Source of the DNA: Sipunculus nudus
Taxonomy: Eukaryota; Annelida; Sipuncula; Golfingiida; Sipunculidae
DNA: 64,000 nt
Assembly: GCA_026874595.1 (NCBI GenBank)
Contig: CM049319.1
Span: 67,547,917 to 67,611,916, forward strand
Direction: 5' to 3'
The notes under the pieces were generated by a model. That model ran no database searches and was not told where the DNA came from. It saw only the letters and a list, made by a program, of their open reading frames with translations. Position 1 is the first letter of the stretch, and each line of letters begins with the position of its first letter. Both the position numbers and the translations under genes were made by a program. Positions 61,138 through 64,000 of the stretch are shown here, one piece after another.

Positions 61138-61702
61138 CTTAAATAGCAAGAAAAGTTAGCATGATGGCATATGTGTACGCTCTATTTACGTGTAGAATGT
61201 CTGTACTTGTTGTGCATAGATAGCGTTTGTAATATGTACATTATTTAGTGTTGTTCTAGTAGTATATAAATGGCAGTCAGTGTTGTTTCCGTTAGCTGGC
61301 TGGTATTATCTGATATGTGTAAGAACAATTTAATTTCATAAACTTGGGGTTTTTGGTCATTGAAGATGAGTAGCCAAATGAAGATTTTACGTTGATCCTG
61401 GTCCGATACGGCAATACTACGTGACCTTATTCGCTCTAATCCGAATTTATTGCGGGTTTACTTACACACGGCAATTACAATATATTCTGTGCTGGATCAA
61501 ACAGCTGGAAGGGCAATTTATTTTCTCTAACAGTTCAGGTTCTTAAATACAGGAAGAAATATTTGCTAATGTTTAATATATAAAATCTGATTTTGAACGT
61601 TGATTGTGACGTGGGCATATTCTAGTGAATGCCCACCCTGAGTAAACTATTAATGCTCACTCTAAGTAAAGGATTTTTACGCAGGCATGTAAGGAAACTA
61701 AC

Positions 61703-61951
61703 CGCTTGGTGGCGCTCCTGGTTGTGTGGGATCTTTATAGCCAGCGCAGGTGTGACAGCAACGCCGCCTGACGGACGGATCAGAACACCTGTCACTTGAG
61801 CAGCTCGGCTCCTGGTCCCCGTATTCACATCCGGCAGGACCGACCTTGGCTCGGCTACAGCGGTCACAGCACTTGTCACGGTAGTACTGGCGGTAACAGT
61901 CACGTGGGGGGATGCGCGCGCAGTATTCACCCCGGTCTCCATACTCACATC
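61703..61951 (-). CDS. PLAC-like module gene, double exon with modules 3 and 4
   Basis: 249 bases, phase 1-1, acceptor AAAAATTCAG and donor G/GTTAGT. Module 3 reads CEYGDRGEYCARIPPRDCY, then RDKCCDRC; a short linker SRAKVGPAG leads into module 4, CEYGDQEPSC with RRRCCHTC. The linker Gly before module 4 sits where an intron splits the Gly codon elsewhere, so an intron has been lost here (or never gained). The linker at the end (AGYKDPTQPGAPPSG) is Pro-rich. Confidence 0.8.
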
Positions 61952-62796
61952 CTGAATTTTTTCAAGTTCACATTAAGGGGAATGCTGCTAATTTTATTTT
62001 AAACTATATACAAATTCAAACCGAAATGAGCACATTCATTGCACAATACGTGGCGGTAACTAGTACTTGTGTCCAAACATCATTGATACATGTCCTGCAT
62101 GATACAAAACAATTATCTTAAATGATCAATAAAAATAACTGAAAAAAGAAAAAATATGTAATGATATAGGTCTGTGTGCTTCTGGCAGTAGCCAAGAATA
62201 GATCACATGCCGTAATTGGGCTTTTGGTAAAAATATTGTGACCAGCCAGGTTTGAGGCAAGAAACTGATTTTATTTGAAGATGCCGATGCAAGATAATTA
62301 AATACCTGTTTGTATTTTTGTCTTAAATTTTATAAGAAAGAAAGGGTAACTACTGCTGACATCTGTTAGGGCATTTAGTAATAAGGAACTGGGAATTTAA
62401 AATACGAAGTCCTGTAATGGAAGTACCAGGGGCGTCAATACGGGGGGGGGGGGGGGGGGGGGGGGAGGAACTTATATATTTGAAATGAAATACATTAATA
62501 ATAAGAATAAAAGACCTTGGTTTTATTTTTGAGTATACTATGAAATGTTATGTATGTAAACCTGCTTCTAAACCTCTACTGGAAACATGATACCTTATTT
62601 TTTAAAACCTTATACTTAATTGTAATTGTGTTTTTTAAATGTGTCACACACACACAAAAATTATATATGTATGGTTATACAAATGCTGTCCCACGAAAGC
62701 GAGTCACAACCCCACCCCTCCCCCTCCCCTCCCCTCCCCACCCCGCGCCACCCACCCTTGAAGATAAATTGACGCCACTTTTCAGTATCTTTGTAC

Positions 62797-62910
62797 CTTT
62801 TATGTTACGTCGTCTCGCGGGGCACGTAGAACAGCACGTACTTTCTGACACGTAGCAGTCACGTGTAGGCATGGTGCGACACCAGTAGGCTTTGTCACCT
62901 GTAGGGCATA
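62797..62910 (-). CDS. PLAC-like module gene, exon with module 2
   Basis: 114 bases, phase 1-1, acceptor TATTTTTCTTACAG and donor G/GTACAA. The module reads CPTGDKAYWCRTMPTRDCYV, then STCCSTC, with basic linker PARRRNIKG. A C-rich run of CCCCTCC type and a 24-base G run lie in the following intron. Confidence 0.75.
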
Positions 62911-63399
62911 CTGTAAGAAAAATATATGGATTATTATAGTTGATAAAATCATCATTTTTAAGATATAATACAGAAATAATAGAAAAACCAAGAAAAGGAT
63001 CGCTTATAATGAAAGAAATGCATGTGAAATATAAACCGTTACAGCTTGGTAATCTTTATCTGCATTAGCGCTTTGCGATCCAATGTCAGATCCAATTGAA
63101 TTAAATATACCTAAAGTATATACTCAGTATTGCAGTAGACACTCGTTGCAGGTGTCGTAATTTTTAACCCCAAAAAAATATACTTTAACATTACATTTTT
63201 ACATTAATTATCCGCAATAAACAAAGTTTGTTTGGATCCTGGTTCAGTGTGCGCTGGTCTTTCCTGTTAAATCCCTTTATCAAACGAACTCAGTATGTAC
63301 CCACGATATAATATCCATTAAATATTTCTGTATATTTTTCCTGTAAGGAATCGAGGGAATTGCAAGAAACACAGATGGAGATATAAAACTGATAGTTAC

Positions 63400-63543
63400 C
63401 TCCGGGTGCACTAGGGGGCGCTGTGGTCCTCGGTCCTACCCTCGTTGCACATGTCAGGCAGCACCCCCTCCTTTGACCCGGGTCGTCACAGTTCAGATTG
63501 GTGTTTCTTGCACAGTCGTCTCTGCGGTCACCGTACTTACAAT
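63400..63543 (-). CDS. PLAC-like module gene, exon with module 1 of the window
   Basis: 144 bases, phase 1-1, acceptor CTTAATTTCAG and donor G/GTAACT. The module reads CKYGDRRDDCARNTNLNC, then GQRRGCCLTC, followed by the longest linker, ATRVGPRTTAPPSAPGG. Further exons must lie upstream of the window; a metalloprotease or thrombospondin-repeat part there would identify the gene. Nothing coding was found in 63544-64000. Confidence 0.75.
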
Positions 63544-64000
63544 CTGAAATTAAGGAAGTTAATTAAAGACTTTCATGTTCGCATAGCCTCAGAAACCATT
63601 TATATAGGGGGGGGGGGGGTATTCATGAAACACTGTTCAGTTCATAATCCCGAGCGTTTTCTGTTTTATTGATGATAAAATGTAAGCATAATTTGCAAGA
63701 TCTGGATAGATAGATACAGAGAAGATAACTAGACAGAAAATCAATGTTAACTAATGCAGTTTTTTTTAAGTTTTATAGACTTTTCCATGAGCATGTGAAT
63801 TGCGAAGAAATATTGTCTTCATCTATCGGAACCAATCAGCCGGTGTTACGGGTTCGTCAAGTGAAATAATAATATACAAGCTAGAGGCTACGACATCTGC
63901 CTCGCCCTTCAAAGGTTAGGTCAAACTTTTTTCCTGTAATAGGGTATGGTCTCTTTATAATAAATGAACCCAAAAGTCAAAATCAGTCAAAGCAAGCAGC

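Noticed and set aside
62550-62855. Plus-strand frame with Pro-rich text opposite exon 62797-62910
   Set aside because: It is the complement of the spliced minus-strand exon and a C-rich simple run.

Overview
This 64 kb window is animal nuclear DNA. It is AT-rich, full of microsatellites and old repeats, has spliced exons with GT/AG borders, and has no operon-like gene packing. A lophotrochozoan, most probably a mollusc, fits best. The grounds are repeat families that look molluscan (TCAAGGTCA runs next to TGTCTGTCTG simple repeats, GATAACTCCAGTTTGG units, a tRNA-derived SINE core, poly-G tailed pieces) and the style of the cysteine-rich gene. This is recall of family style, not a database match.

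Layout. (1) 1-4240: the 3' part of a decayed Ty3/gypsy-like LTR retrotransposon. Its order is protease-integrase-RT-RNase H, the copia-like order known from Gmr1 elements. (2) 4250-15243 and 36885-50363: two diverged direct copies of one segment. Each carries, on the minus strand, matching exons of a small single-pass membrane protein: signal exon, cysteine ectodomain exons, membrane exon and cytoplasmic tail exon. Splice phases agree wherever exons are adjacent, and the two copies share a promoter with a TATA-like box and a Rel-like site. One ectodomain exon is unresolved. Copy B alone has grown a 53-bp minisatellite (about 23.6 units). (3) 15.2-22.2 kb: a decayed LINE-type ORF1 with CCHC knuckles, one possible plus-strand exon and decayed repeat-coding sequence. 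(4) 22.26-35.86 kb: a 13.6-kb array of diverged, same-orientation repeats. Each recurrently carries a CTCF-core-like motif, AGGTCA runs, RFX-like GTTACCATGGTTAC, TCTCGT/ACGAGA hairpins and Helitron/Helentron-like ends. (5) 50.4-55.5 kb: an inverted block of ~150-bp repeats, a second repeat family and a 1.55-kb non-autonomous Helitron. (6) 57.4-63.5 kb: the 3' half of a minus-strand gene coding for nine tandem six-cysteine PLAC-like modules on eight exons, all joined by phase-1 introns; its 5' part lies beyond the window.

The best-supported host genes are the PLAC-like gene and the duplicated membrane-protein pair. The most unusual structure is the repeat array with about 19 CTCF-like cores in one orientation. 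No CRISPR array, rRNA or intact tRNA gene was seen.
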